A DNA stretch of 64,000 bases from CAZEQK01 sp964514395 (GTDB lineage Bacteria; Bacillota; Bacilli; Tepidibacillales; Tepidibacillaceae): NCBI GenBank assembly GCA_964514395.1, contig CAZEQK010000010.1, positions 1 to 64,000 of the forward strand. Reading direction: 5' to 3'. Under the pieces are notes generated by a model. The model made no database searches. It was not told where the DNA came from and saw only the letters and a program-made list of their open reading frames with translations. The translations under genes were made by a program, and so were the position numbers. How positions within the stretch are numbered: position 1 is the first letter of the stretch; each line of letters begins with the position of its first letter. Positions 16,474 through 25,475 of this stretch are shown one piece after another.

Positions 16474-16926
16474 ATGAAATTATTTCAAGCTTTAGATATT
16501 AGTGGTTCGGCGTTAACTGCTCAGAGGTTAAGATTGGATGTCATATCTTCAAATATAGCAAATGCCGAGACGACAAGAGGAAAGTATGTTAATGGAAAAT
16601 GGGAGCCATATCGAAGAAAAATGGTTGTAGTGGAGCCTAATACGAAGACTAGCTTTAAACAGGTGTTCAATCGAGTTAGTAATCAAGAGCCCGAACAGTA
16701 TGGTGTAAAAGTATCAAAAATTGTAGAAGATAAAACTCCGTTTAAAAAAGTATATCAACCTAATAATCCCGATGCAGACAAGAATGGTTTTGTCTATATG
16801 CCAAATGTAGATGTGTTAAAGGAAATGGTTGATATGATGTCTGCTACTAGGGCTTATGAAGCGAATGTTACTGTGATGAATTCTACTAAATCTATGCTAA
16901 TGAAAGCATTACAGATAGGTAGATAG
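16474..16926 (+). CDS. flgC: flagellar basal-body rod protein FlgC
   Basis: FlgC is a second proximal rod subunit. The 150-residue product has the axial-family N-terminus (LDISGSALTAQRLRLDVISSNIANAETT) split over residues 8-35, and a C-terminal helix with the family block YMPNVDVLKEMVDMMSATRAYEANV. It lies between flgB and fliE with only short gaps, so it is translated from the same message. Length and motifs are normal. Confidence 0.95.
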   Translation: MKLFQALDISGSALTAQRLRLDVISSNIANAETTRGKYVNGKWEPYRRKMVVVEPNTKTSFKQVFNRVSNQEPEQYGVKVSKIVEDKTPFKKVYQPNNPDADKNGFVYMPNVDVLKEMVDMMSATRAYEANVTVMNSTKSMLMKALQIGR

Positions 16927-16941
16927 AAAGGATGTATATAA

Positions 16942-17247
16942 ATGACAAATGGTATTAATAGTATTAATGGAATAAATGGAATCTTTGATAAACAGATTGG
17001 ACTTAAAAAAACTGATTTTAAATCTACAGAGAATTTTACTGATGTTTTAAATAATGCTCTTAATCAAGTAGTGAATGATGTGAAGAGTGCAGATGATTTA
17101 AGCAATAAATTAGCTACTGGGGATGTAAAGGATTTACATCAAGTGATGATTGCTATGGAAAAAGCCGATTTGGGTGTTCAATTGACAGTGCAAGTTAGAA
17201 ATAAGATAGTTGAAGCTTACCAGGAGATTATGAGAATGCAGGTGTAA
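16942..17247 (+). CDS. fliE: flagellar hook-basal body complex protein FliE
   Basis: FliE joins the MS ring to the proximal rod and is the first axial export substrate. The 101-residue protein has a variable Asn/Gly-rich start (INSINGINGI) and the conserved C-terminal part (DLHQVMIAMEKADLGVQL, then VRNKIVEAYQEIMRMQV). GAAAGGATG provides ribosome binding. fliF follows after 38 bp. Confidence 0.94.
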   Translation: MTNGINSINGINGIFDKQIGLKKTDFKSTENFTDVLNNALNQVVNDVKSADDLSNKLATGDVKDLHQVMIAMEKADLGVQLTVQVRNKIVEAYQEIMRMQV

Positions 17248-17285
17248 CCAATACACACTATTGGTAAGCGGGGAGAGATTACATT

Positions 17286-18833
17286 GTGAATGAATTTATA
17301 CAAAAATACAGAGAAAAAATCATAAATTATTGGCAACAATTAAATAATTCCCAAAAAATGAAATTAAGCTTAATTATAGTTTTTCTTATTGGATCAATCG
17401 TTGTATTTACTGTATTAGCAACTAAAACAAAATATCAATTAACGTTTGTTAATCTTGATAAAAAAAATGCAGCAACAATATTAAATGACCTTGATAACAT
17501 GGGAGTGCCATATCAATTAAGTGCAGGTGGTAGCAATATTTCCGTTCCAGAATCTCAATCGGATAAGGTGAAGATTTCCCTAGCTCAAGATATCAATCCT
17601 GGGAACGTGAATATATATTCTAAATTTTGGGATAACGCGAAATGGGGCGTCACAGATCAAAATTTCTTATTTTTGAAAAAGGGCGCGATTGAGGAAGAAT
17701 TAAGAGGCCTAATTCTAAAAATCCAAGGCATTCAAGATGCCGCTGTTATTCTTACTCTCCCTGAGGAAAAGACATTTGTTACTGAGGAGCAGCGAAAAGC
17801 AACTGCATCTGTAGTAGTCAATCTTCAGCCTGGAATGCAATTAAATGCGAATCAAATAAAAAGCATTTATAAATTGATATCTGGAAGTGTACCCAATCTT
17901 CCACTGGATAATATCACGTTATCTGATCAATACGGTGATCCTTTAGTATATACTGAAAATAATCAAGGTTCTACTGAGTTTGCATATGATCAACAATATA
18001 AAATTAAAAAACAGTTCGAACAGGATCTTAAACAACAGCTAGACAGTATGCTTGGGAATATTATGGGTTCTGATAGTGTAAGTGTAACGGTATTTGCTAA
18101 AATGAATTTTGACCAACAGAAAACAACAGAAGAATTAGTGACTCCTGTAGTTGATGGTAAGGGAATCGCAAGAAGTGTTGAGACTATTCAAGAATCTTAT
18201 ACAGGTACTGGAGCTAGCCCGGGTGGAGTTCCTGGTACAGGTGACACTCAAGTACCAGGTTACCAATCAAGTAGTGACCAGAATGGAAATTATCAACATA
18301 TCGAAGAAAGAACAAATTTAGATGTAAATAAAATTACTAAGGAAATAGTGAGTAGTCCTTATACGTTAGAGGATTTAAGTGTAACTGTGGCAGTAGATTT
18401 ACCTGCTGACGATCAGAAAGCGGCAAATACGAAGCAAGCAATTCAAGAATTGATTAAACCGATTGTTTCTGCAGCTTTAAGTGAAACGGATAGCAATATT
18501 GTAAACCAAAAGATAGCGGTAATTGCACAAAAATTCGCGCCAAAAACATCAGTATTTCAAAATAATAACAATATAAATCTGTTATATTTGTATGGCGGAA
18601 TAGCTTTATCAGTTTTAGCGCTTGCTGGATTTAGCTTTGCTGTTGCTAGAAGACGTCGTAGAGACAGTTTTAAAGAGGAAGATATCGTCTCTGAAGATAT
18701 GAAAACACCTGAGTTTGATTTTAATCCTTCATTGACAGAGGAGGCTGTATTGTTGCAAGAAATACAAAAAATGTCTATGAAGAAACCGTCAGAATTCGTT
18801 AAATTACTTAGAACATGGATATCCGAGGATTAG
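17286..18833 (+). CDS. fliF: flagellar MS-ring protein FliF
   Basis: FliF forms the membrane-embedded MS ring on which the motor is built. The 515-residue protein has transmembrane helices near residues 27-45 and 425-445, ring-building motifs between (NLDKKNAATILNDLD, GVTDQNFLFLKKGAIEEEL), a flexible Gly/Ser-rich loop (about 295-325) and a cytoplasmic C-terminus that binds FliG. It starts at GTG 17286 behind GGGGAGAG. fliG, its partner, is next. Confidence 0.95.
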   Translation: MNEFIQKYREKIINYWQQLNNSQKMKLSLIIVFLIGSIVVFTVLATKTKYQLTFVNLDKKNAATILNDLDNMGVPYQLSAGGSNISVPESQSDKVKISLAQDINPGNVNIYSKFWDNAKWGVTDQNFLFLKKGAIEEELRGLILKIQGIQDAAVILTLPEEKTFVTEEQRKATASVVVNLQPGMQLNANQIKSIYKLISGSVPNLPLDNITLSDQYGDPLVYTENNQGSTEFAYDQQYKIKKQFEQDLKQQLDSMLGNIMGSDSVSVTVFAKMNFDQQKTTEELVTPVVDGKGIARSVETIQESYTGTGASPGGVPGTGDTQVPGYQSSSDQNGNYQHIEERTNLDVNKITKEIVSSPYTLEDLSVTVAVDLPADDQKAANTKQAIQELIKPIVSAALSETDSNIVNQKIAVIAQKFAPKTSVFQNNNNINLLYLYGGIALSVLALAGFSFAVARRRRRDSFKEEDIVSEDMKTPEFDFNPSLTEEAVLLQEIQKMSMKKPSEFVKLLRTWISED

Positions 18834-18845
18834 AAGGAGGAGGGT

Positions 18846-19856
18846 ATGATGGCACGAACAGAAGAATTAACAGGAAAACAAAAGGCTGCTATTTTGCTCA
18901 TATCCTTGGGTCCTGAGGTGTCAGCAAGTGTATTTAAACATTTGCGTGAGGATGAGATTGAACAATTAACTTTGGAAATAGCCAATGTTAGAAAAGTAGA
19001 ATCATCAGACAAAGAAAAGATTATGCATGAGTTCCATCAGTTGGCTATCGCGCAAGAATATTTGACTCAGGGTGGAATTGAGTATGCAAAGGATATATTA
19101 GAAAAAGCGTTAGGTCAACAGAAGGCGATTAGCGTTATTAATCGTTTAACTGCAACTTTACAAGTAAGACCATTTGATTTTGCAAGAAAAACAGATCCAA
19201 ATCAAATTTTGAATTTTATCCAAAACGAGCATCCGCAAACTATTGCGTTAGTATTATCATATTTGCAACCTGAGCAAGCCTCGATGATATTATCTTCTCT
19301 TGCTCAAGAGAAGCAAGCTGATATAGCAAGAAGAATTGCTTTGATGGATGGTGCCTCACCTGAAATAATCAATCAAGTGGAGCGTGTTTTAGAGCAAAAG
19401 CTTTCTTCTACCTTCCAACATGATTATACAGCTGCAGGTGGTATTCAAAGTATCGTACAAATTCTGAATGGTGTGGATAGGGGTACTGAAAGAACGATTT
19501 TAGATACACTTGAAATAGACAATCCAGAATTAGCCGAAGAGATTAAGAAAAGAATGTTTGTATTTGAGGATATAGTTAATCTTGATAACCGTTCTATCCA
19601 AAGAGTAATTAGAGATACTGATAATAATGATTTACAATTAGCTCTTAAGGTAGCTAGTGAAGATGTTAGAGATGCTATTTTTGCGAATATGTCTAAGCGA
19701 ATGGTAGAAACCTTTAAGGAAGAAATGGAATTTATGGGTCCTGTTCGTTTAAGAGATGTTGAGGAGGCACAAACACGAATAGTTGCTACTATTAGGCGTT
19801 TAGAAGAGGATGGAGAAATAATTATTGCTCGTGGAGGCGATGATGTCGTTGTCTAA
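18846..19856 (+). CDS. fliG: flagellar motor switch protein FliG
   Basis: FliG couples the stator to rotation and sits between FliF and FliM. The 336-residue protein shows the N-terminal FliF-binding part (LTGKQKAAILLISLG), the EHPQT motif (residues about 124-128) of the middle domain, and the C-terminal torque helix with conserved charges (KRMVETFKEEMEFMGPVRLRDVEEAQ). AAGGAGG serves two adjacent ATGs, 18846 and 18849; the second matches family starts better. Its end overlaps the start of fliH. Confidence 0.96.
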   Translation: MMARTEELTGKQKAAILLISLGPEVSASVFKHLREDEIEQLTLEIANVRKVESSDKEKIMHEFHQLAIAQEYLTQGGIEYAKDILEKALGQQKAISVINRLTATLQVRPFDFARKTDPNQILNFIQNEHPQTIALVLSYLQPEQASMILSSLAQEKQADIARRIALMDGASPEIINQVERVLEQKLSSTFQHDYTAAGGIQSIVQILNGVDRGTERTILDTLEIDNPELAEEIKKRMFVFEDIVNLDNRSIQRVIRDTDNNDLQLALKVASEDVRDAIFANMSKRMVETFKEEMEFMGPVRLRDVEEAQTRIVATIRRLEEDGEIIIARGGDDVVV

Positions 19857-20631
19857 AATATATAAATCCTTCCAAATGGTTGAAACGGAAAATAAAGTTA
19901 TCAACAATACATATGAAGCGCCACCAGCTATAATAGAAGAAACAACAGATGAAGCTGATGAGCAGGTTATCTCTGCTGCTGAAGTTGAAGCTGAAAAGAT
20001 AATAAGTGAGGCAAGAGAAGAAGCAAAACGAATATTAAGTGCTGAACAAGAAAAAATAGAAAATTGGTGGAATGAGAAAAGAAATGAAGATGCTAGGATA
20101 AAAGATGAATCTAAAGCTTCTGGTTATGAAGAAGGCTACCAATTAGGGCTAGTGCAAGCTGAGGAGAAATTGAAAGAACAGTATGAAGATATGTTTAACC
20201 AGGCTCAATCCATTTTAAAAGAAGCATTTAGATTGAAAGAACAAATTATAGAGGAATCTGAGGAAGAACTGATTGAACTAAGCATCACCATAGCAGAGAA
20301 AATCATAAGAAGAGAATTAGAATCTAATCAGGATATTGTAAAAAACATGGTGAAAGAAATATTGAGAAGAACGAAGGAATATGAAAAAATATCAATATTT
20401 GTACCTCCTGATTATCATACATATATGCAAGGTGCAAGAGAAGAATTATTGGCAGAATTAAGTGGACAAGTAGAATTGATGATTTTTCCTGATCCCTCGA
20501 TTTTAGAGAATGGTTGTATCATAAAGACATCATACGGTACATTAGATGCAAAAATTGATACTCAATTAGAAGAGATAAAAAATCATTTATTTGAGATAGC
20601 AGGCGGCGACATCAATGAATCAAAAAATTGA
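19843..20631 (+). CDS. fliH: flagellar export ATPase regulator FliH
   Basis: FliH tethers and regulates the FliI ATPase at the export gate. The start ATG 19843 is chosen because GGAGG at 19833-19837 is properly spaced; the frame also opens upstream at TTG 19825. The product of 262 residues is strongly acidic and coiled coil (AEAEKIISEAREEAKRI), with a GYEEGYQLGL motif and a C-terminal FliH/HrpE domain (SITIAEKIIRRELESNQDIV). It overlaps fliG by 14 nt and fliI by 17 nt, indicating translational coupling. Confidence 0.92.
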   Translation: MSLSKIYKSFQMVETENKVINNTYEAPPAIIEETTDEADEQVISAAEVEAEKIISEAREEAKRILSAEQEKIENWWNEKRNEDARIKDESKASGYEEGYQLGLVQAEEKLKEQYEDMFNQAQSILKEAFRLKEQIIEESEEELIELSITIAEKIIRRELESNQDIVKNMVKEILRRTKEYEKISIFVPPDYHTYMQGAREELLAELSGQVELMIFPDPSILENGCIIKTSYGTLDAKIDTQLEEIKNHLFEIAGGDINESKN

Positions 20632-21943
20632 TATAGAAAAATATAAGACAGCAGTGCAAAGTATTGATACAATCAGGTTATATGGTAGAGTAACACAGGT
20701 TATTGGCTTAACCATTGAATCACAAGGACCTGATTCAAAAATCGGTGATGTTTGTCTTATCTATTCTAATGATAAAAAGCAACCTGTAAAAGCAGAAGTA
20801 GTTGGATTTAAAAACAATCGAGTTTTATTAATGCCATTAGGTGAGTTAGGGGCAATCGGACCAGGGTGTGATGTAATCAACACTGGTTCTCCCTTACAAA
20901 TAAAAGTTGGATATTCTTTATTAGGGAGAGTTTTAAATGGCTTAGGAGAACCATTAGATGGTAAAAAAATACCTGTAGGCTTAACTAAATTTTCCACAAA
21001 TCAATCTCCACCCAATCCATTAACTAGACCAAGGATTAATAAACCTCTAAACTTAGGGGTACGTGCAATTGATGCACTGTTAACGGTTGGTAAAGGACAA
21101 AGAATTGGTGTTTTTGCTGGTAGTGGTGTTGGGAAGAGTACTCTGTTAGGTATGATAGCTCGTAATACTTCAGCAGATGTGAATGTTATTGCTCTAATAG
21201 GTGAACGTGGAAGAGAGGTAATGGATTTTCTCGAAAGAGATTTAGGAGAAGAAGGTTTGAAAAAATCGATCATTGTAGTAGCTACTTCTGATCAGCCAGC
21301 ACTAGTAAGAATTAAAGGTGCAATTATCGCGACAAGTATTGCAGAATTTTTTCGAAATAAAGGTTTAGCTGTGAATTTTATGATGGATTCTGTTACAAGA
21401 TTTGCCATGGCACAGCGTGAAGTTGGACTAGCTATAGGTGAACCACCTGCTACTAAGGGTTATACCCCATCAGTTTTTTCAATTCTACCTAAATTATTAG
21501 AACGATGTGGGACAAATAGATTCGGTTCTATCACTGCTTTGTATACTGTTTTAGTAGATTCTGATGATATGAACGAGCCGATTGCTGATGCTGTTCGTGG
21601 AATCTTAGATGGTCACATTGTTTTGGACAGGAAAATAGCTCATAAAGGTCATTATCCAGCTATCGATATTCTAGCTAGTATAAGTAGGGTGATGAACGAT
21701 ATTGTCTCAAAGGACCAATTAGTAGCTGCTGAAAAATTAAAGAAATTACTTTCTATCTATCGAGAATCTGAGGATTTAATCAATATTGGTGCCTATCAAA
21801 GTGGTACAAACCTTATGATCGACCAAGCAATTGAGTGGTATCCAGCAATAGAGGAGTTTACTAAACAGGCCTATGATGAGACAACTAACTTAGATGATGC
21901 AGTGGTAGAACTAATAAGTAAATTTGGGGAGATTAATATATAA
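20615..21943 (+). CDS. fliI: flagellum-specific ATP synthase FliI
   Basis: FliI is the F1-beta-like ATPase of the flagellar export apparatus. The 442-residue protein has Walker A in GVFAGSGVGKST (165-176), the block ALIGERGREVMDF, Walker B VNFMMDSVTRFAMAQRE and the GEPPATKGYTPSVF loop. It begins inside the 3' end of fliH and its TAA overlaps the fliJ ATG (TAATG), so the three are translationally coupled. Confidence 0.96.
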   Translation: MNQKIDIEKYKTAVQSIDTIRLYGRVTQVIGLTIESQGPDSKIGDVCLIYSNDKKQPVKAEVVGFKNNRVLLMPLGELGAIGPGCDVINTGSPLQIKVGYSLLGRVLNGLGEPLDGKKIPVGLTKFSTNQSPPNPLTRPRINKPLNLGVRAIDALLTVGKGQRIGVFAGSGVGKSTLLGMIARNTSADVNVIALIGERGREVMDFLERDLGEEGLKKSIIVVATSDQPALVRIKGAIIATSIAEFFRNKGLAVNFMMDSVTRFAMAQREVGLAIGEPPATKGYTPSVFSILPKLLERCGTNRFGSITALYTVLVDSDDMNEPIADAVRGILDGHIVLDRKIAHKGHYPAIDILASISRVMNDIVSKDQLVAAEKLKKLLSIYRESEDLINIGAYQSGTNLMIDQAIEWYPAIEEFTKQAYDETTNLDDAVVELISKFGEINI

Positions 21944-22377
21944 TGAAATTTCAATTCCAGATGCAGAAAATATTAGATTTGCAAGAAAAGAAGCGTGAAC
22001 AAGAGGAATGGAATTATGCTAAACTAGCTAAACAGCTAGATGATGAAAATATAAAACTCAAAAGCTTTGTAGACCATAGAGTCAAAATACAATCAGAAAT
22101 TTTAAATGGACAAGCTGAGGGTATAACTATTAAAGATATTAGTCAATCCCAAACATATGTAAGCTACTTAAGTCAACAAATACATATACAACAAGAAAAT
22201 ATAAATAATGTGAAACAATCAATTAGGATAAAACAAAAAGAAATAATAGAATTAAAAACAGAAGAAATGAAATGGGTGAAATTAAAAGAAAAGAAGTGGC
22301 AGGAGTTCCAATATGAATCTAATCAACAAGAGCAAAAGGAACTCGATGAAATAGCTAATAGCATCACGTATAGATAG
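21943..22377 (+). CDS. fliJ: flagellar export chaperone FliJ
   Basis: FliJ is the central stalk of the export ATPase and an escort for chaperones. The 144-residue product is almost entirely charged coiled coil (MQKILDLQEKKREQEEWNYAK) with no other motif, the normal FliJ pattern. Identification rests on this, on length and on position right after fliI. Confidence 0.88.
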   Translation: MKFQFQMQKILDLQEKKREQEEWNYAKLAKQLDDENIKLKSFVDHRVKIQSEILNGQAEGITIKDISQSQTYVSYLSQQIHIQQENINNVKQSIRIKQKEIIELKTEEMKWVKLKEKKWQEFQYESNQQEQKELDEIANSITYR

Positions 22378-22391
22378 AAAGGGGTATAAGT

Positions 22392-23285
22392 ATGAAACCT
22401 CATATGGAGAGAAGCTATAGCAAATTAGAATGGTTTTTTTACATTATTGTTCTCCCAGTTATTTTTATATCAATTTTAATAATAACTTTGTTATGGTTCT
22501 TTGACTACAACGTAAAAAACACAATATTATCAACGTTAAATAAGGTACCTGTTGTAGAAAAATTTATTGATGATTCTCAACTAAATAATAATAATGGATT
22601 ATCGATAAATAACAACGAACAATTACAAAAAACAATTATTGATTTAAAAAATACGATTACTGATAACAATACGATATTAAAGGAAGAAGGAATAAAAATA
22701 TCCGCAAAGAATGAAGAAATAGGAAAGCTTAATGATCAAATTAAAGAGCTTCAAGCTAAATTAAATGAAAAGGCAACTTCAGAACAGACTCGTGAACAAG
22801 AAATAACTAATTTGGCTAAATTATATAGCAATATGAATCCACAAAATGCTGCAAATATTATCTCAAATCTAACAACGAATGAAGCGATATTAGTTCTTGG
22901 AAAAATGAATATAGATTCGAAAAGTAAGATTTTAGAGAAAATGGATCAAAAAAAAGCAGCTAATCTATCATTTTTGCTAATTGATTCAAAATACTCAAAG
23001 GATATAGATATTAAAGCGCTACAAGAAAGAATTCAGGCTCTTACTGATGAGTTAGACAGTTTAAAAAGTAAGGATATTACTAAGATCGACTATCAACAGT
23101 TAGCATACACCTATGCAAGTATGGATTCGCAGAAAGCAGCTGATACAATTTTATCTATCGCAAATAGTGATATTCATAAGGCGCAAAATATTCTTATAGC
23201 AATGGACCCTGTTGCAAGATCAAAGATATTAGAAAAAATGGATGCCACTGATGCTGCTAAATTATCCATTGGAATAGTTAAATAA
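22392..23285 (+). CDS. MotE/YlxF-like membrane coiled-coil protein
   Basis: The 297-residue protein has one N-terminal transmembrane helix (about 15-38), a long coiled coil (about 75-140) and two similar helical modules: NMNPQNAANIISNLTTNEA with KILEKMDQKKAANL, and SMDSQKAADTILSIANSD with KILEKMDATDAAKL. These resemble the MgtE N-terminal/MotE motif. In this place between fliJ and fliK, B. subtilis has ylxF. MotE-type proteins stabilise or chaperone stator components, but that function is inferred here. The duplicated module is clear. Confidence 0.75.
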   Translation: MKPHMERSYSKLEWFFYIIVLPVIFISILIITLLWFFDYNVKNTILSTLNKVPVVEKFIDDSQLNNNNGLSINNNEQLQKTIIDLKNTITDNNTILKEEGIKISAKNEEIGKLNDQIKELQAKLNEKATSEQTREQEITNLAKLYSNMNPQNAANIISNLTTNEAILVLGKMNIDSKSKILEKMDQKKAANLSFLLIDSKYSKDIDIKALQERIQALTDELDSLKSKDITKIDYQQLAYTYASMDSQKAADTILSIANSDIHKAQNILIAMDPVARSKILEKMDATDAAKLSIGIVK

Positions 23286-23349
23286 ATAAGATTATTAGAG
23301 CTATGCTCTTCTAATATATAATATGAATACGATGAAGGGAGGTGAAAAA

Positions 23350-24543
23350 ATGGTGGAGGCTACACAAATAACAAATGCTAAGAGTGTAGAGCTTGTTCAG
23401 CAAAAGAATAGTAAAGAAAAGGCAAATCAAGACAGTTCTCCTTTCGCTATGCTATTACAAAGCTTAGCAGCTGCTACTCCTAATCAAGCTCTTGTACAAT
23501 TATTGATGAAGAATTTAAATGGGTCTGAGGATACAAAGACAATGCTTAATCAAGTCTTAAAGATCCTGAACACTAGCAAAAAGCCTTTAAATGAGCTCAT
23601 GTCGTTTTTTAATACATTGCCATCAAATGAACAAGAAAATATTGTTAAACTATTTTCAAATATCCTTAATTTAAAAGGTGATAATAAGATGGCGTTAAGT
23701 GCTGATAATAATGACATGTTGAAATCATTGCTTGAGCACAAGTCTGATATTAAATCATTTCTACAAATCCTTGCAAATAAAGTTGACCAAAAAGGGATTG
23801 CTCGTCTACAACCATTAGTGTTGAACAACAATGATAAAAAAGCAAATGTTCAGCAAATTAACAAGAAGGATATAACAATTACATCAGAAAAAACTATTCC
23901 TAACCAAGTTCAACCAATACAAGCAAAAGTAATGAATCAAGTAAATACGGAGGATAGTAAGACGGATGAACCTAAAGTGGTTAATGTAGATTTGAACAAA
24001 TTACAGATACAACAACCGAATATACTATTTACTGCTAAAACAGCACCTGTAGAAATCCCAAAAGCACAGCCAATTGAAAATCTAAATGTGAATCAAGATT
24101 TCAGTCAAGAGCTTGGAAAGGTACTCATTAAAAACTTACAATTACCCAATGGTTCAACTGAGACAAAAATTCAATTACATCCCAATGAATTAGGTCAAAT
24201 AAATGTTAAATTATTAGCAGATAATGGACAAATCACTGCACAGATAACAGCTAGTAATGCTTTGGGAAAGGAATTATTAGAAGGCCAAATTCATCAATTA
24301 AAACATTCATTAATTCAACAAGGGTATCAGGTTGAAAAAATTGAAGTACAGCACATACCAACATCATCGTCTTCAACACTTGCCCATGATCTGAAAAATG
24401 GCACTAATTTCTCGGGACAACAATCTCAAAAACAGTTTAGTTCTAAACAGGGTAAAACTCCTTATTCTTTTAACTATAATGAAGATGCAGATGATTTTAA
24501 CAAGGAGTATGTCAGTTTATCTGGTATTGATTACACAGCATAG
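23350..24543 (+). CDS. fliK: flagellar hook-length control protein FliK
   Basis: FliK measures hook length and switches export specificity by acting on FlhB. ATG 23350 is preferred because AAGGGAGGTG at 23335-23344 precedes it; the longer frame from 23323 would contain this site. The product of 397 residues has a low-complexity N-terminal ruler region rich in Asn, Gln and Lys and the conserved C-terminal domain (IQLHPNELGQINVKLL, then LKHSLIQQGYQVEKIEV) with the LxPxxLG motif. Confidence 0.92.
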   Translation: MVEATQITNAKSVELVQQKNSKEKANQDSSPFAMLLQSLAAATPNQALVQLLMKNLNGSEDTKTMLNQVLKILNTSKKPLNELMSFFNTLPSNEQENIVKLFSNILNLKGDNKMALSADNNDMLKSLLEHKSDIKSFLQILANKVDQKGIARLQPLVLNNNDKKANVQQINKKDITITSEKTIPNQVQPIQAKVMNQVNTEDSKTDEPKVVNVDLNKLQIQQPNILFTAKTAPVEIPKAQPIENLNVNQDFSQELGKVLIKNLQLPNGSTETKIQLHPNELGQINVKLLADNGQITAQITASNALGKELLEGQIHQLKHSLIQQGYQVEKIEVQHIPTSSSSTLAHDLKNGTNFSGQQSQKQFSSKQGKTPYSFNYNEDADDFNKEYVSLSGIDYTA

Positions 24544-24574
24544 GAAAATATCTTAGAAAGAGGAGGGAAAGATA

Positions 24575-25006
24575 ATGGCTACTACAGATCCTATATCATC
24601 ACAGAGTATGAGTTATACAAATGCTCTAAAACAAAAGAGTGCGCTTGGTAAAGATGATTTTTTGAAGCTATTTATAGAACAACTAAAACACCAAGATCCT
24701 TTAAAACCAGTTGATGATAAAGAGTTTATTGCTCAAATGGCCCAATTTAGCTCATTAGAACAAATGTCTAATTTAGGTAGTACTGCTGATAAAATACTGC
24801 AATCTATCAATAATAACGCCAGTCAAAATCTCTTGGCAAAATACTCAAATCTAGTTGGAATGAAAGGCTACTGGTTAGATTCAAGTGGTACTGAAAATTC
24901 AGGAATTGTTCAAAGCTTATTACTTAAAAACCAACAGGTATTTGCTAGTATTGATAATAGTGAGATTCCGATAAATAATCTTAGTAGAGTTGAAATGGGG
25001 ATTTAA
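24575..25006 (+). CDS. flgD: flagellar hook capping protein FlgD
   Basis: FlgD caps the growing hook. The 143-residue protein has the conserved N-terminal block (LGKDDFLKLFIEQLKHQDPL, then MAQFSSLEQMSNL) and a short C-terminal region, the size usual in Bacillus (YlxG) and smaller than in enterics. AGAGGAGGG precedes the ATG. The next gene starts one base after its stop. Confidence 0.94.
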   Translation: MATTDPISSQSMSYTNALKQKSALGKDDFLKLFIEQLKHQDPLKPVDDKEFIAQMAQFSSLEQMSNLGSTADKILQSINNNASQNLLAKYSNLVGMKGYWLDSSGTENSGIVQSLLLKNQQVFASIDNSEIPINNLSRVEMGI

Positions 25007-25007
25007 A

Positions 25008-25403
25008 ATGGATCAGACCTACAAGGTTGGACAGGCTTATTATCCAAAGCATCCAGTAAAAACTCCAAATCACTCTAACCAAAGTGTACAGCAACCTAAT
25101 CAATCATTTGATAGAATACTAGAAGGAAAATTAAAGGATGATCAGCTACAAGAGCTGAAATTTAGTATTCATGCTAAACAGAGATTAGATAGTAGAGGCA
25201 TTAACTTAGATAACAAAGCAATTAATCAGTTAAATGATGCAGTTTCTAAGGCGGCAAAAAAGGGAGTAAAGGATTCTTTGATTTTAATGAAAGATTTGGC
25301 GTTTGTTGTAAATGTTCCTAAAAGAGTGGTTATTACTACCGTAGATGAAGCATCTATGAAGGAGCACATTTTCACAAATATTGATGGAGCGATTATATTA
25401 TAA
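25008..25403 (+). CDS. flagellar operon protein, TIGR02530 family
   Basis: The 131-residue protein starts best at ATG 25008, one base past the flgD stop; a TTG-started longer frame from 24990 would overlap flgD. The family core is visible: FSIHAKQRLDSRGINLDN, LNDAVSKAAKKGVKDSLILM and VNVPKRVVITTVDE, ending FTNIDGAIIL. Proteins of this family occur between flgD and the hook gene in Firmicutes. Their function is unknown, with a hook-assembly role inferred from position. Confidence 0.85.
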   Translation: MDQTYKVGQAYYPKHPVKTPNHSNQSVQQPNQSFDRILEGKLKDDQLQELKFSIHAKQRLDSRGINLDNKAINQLNDAVSKAAKKGVKDSLILMKDLAFVVNVPKRVVITTVDEASMKEHIFTNIDGAIIL

Positions 25404-25410
25404 AGGCTGG

Positions 25411-25455
25411 ACCCGTATTGGGGGGCCTTGGCACCGTTGAATGATTGATACGGTG
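25411..25455 (+). promoter_or_regulatory. mutually exclusive hairpins before the hook gene
   Basis: CCGTAT (25413-25418) can pair with ATACGG (25448-25453), while CACCGT (25432-25437) can pair with ACGGTG (25450-25455). The two stems share bases, so only one can form. They lie in the 72-bp gap before flgE/G, just upstream of its AAAGGAGG. No T-run follows, so control of translation or RNA stability would be more likely than termination. Confidence 0.35.
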
Positions 25456-25475
25456 AATCCAAAGGAGGATAAAAG

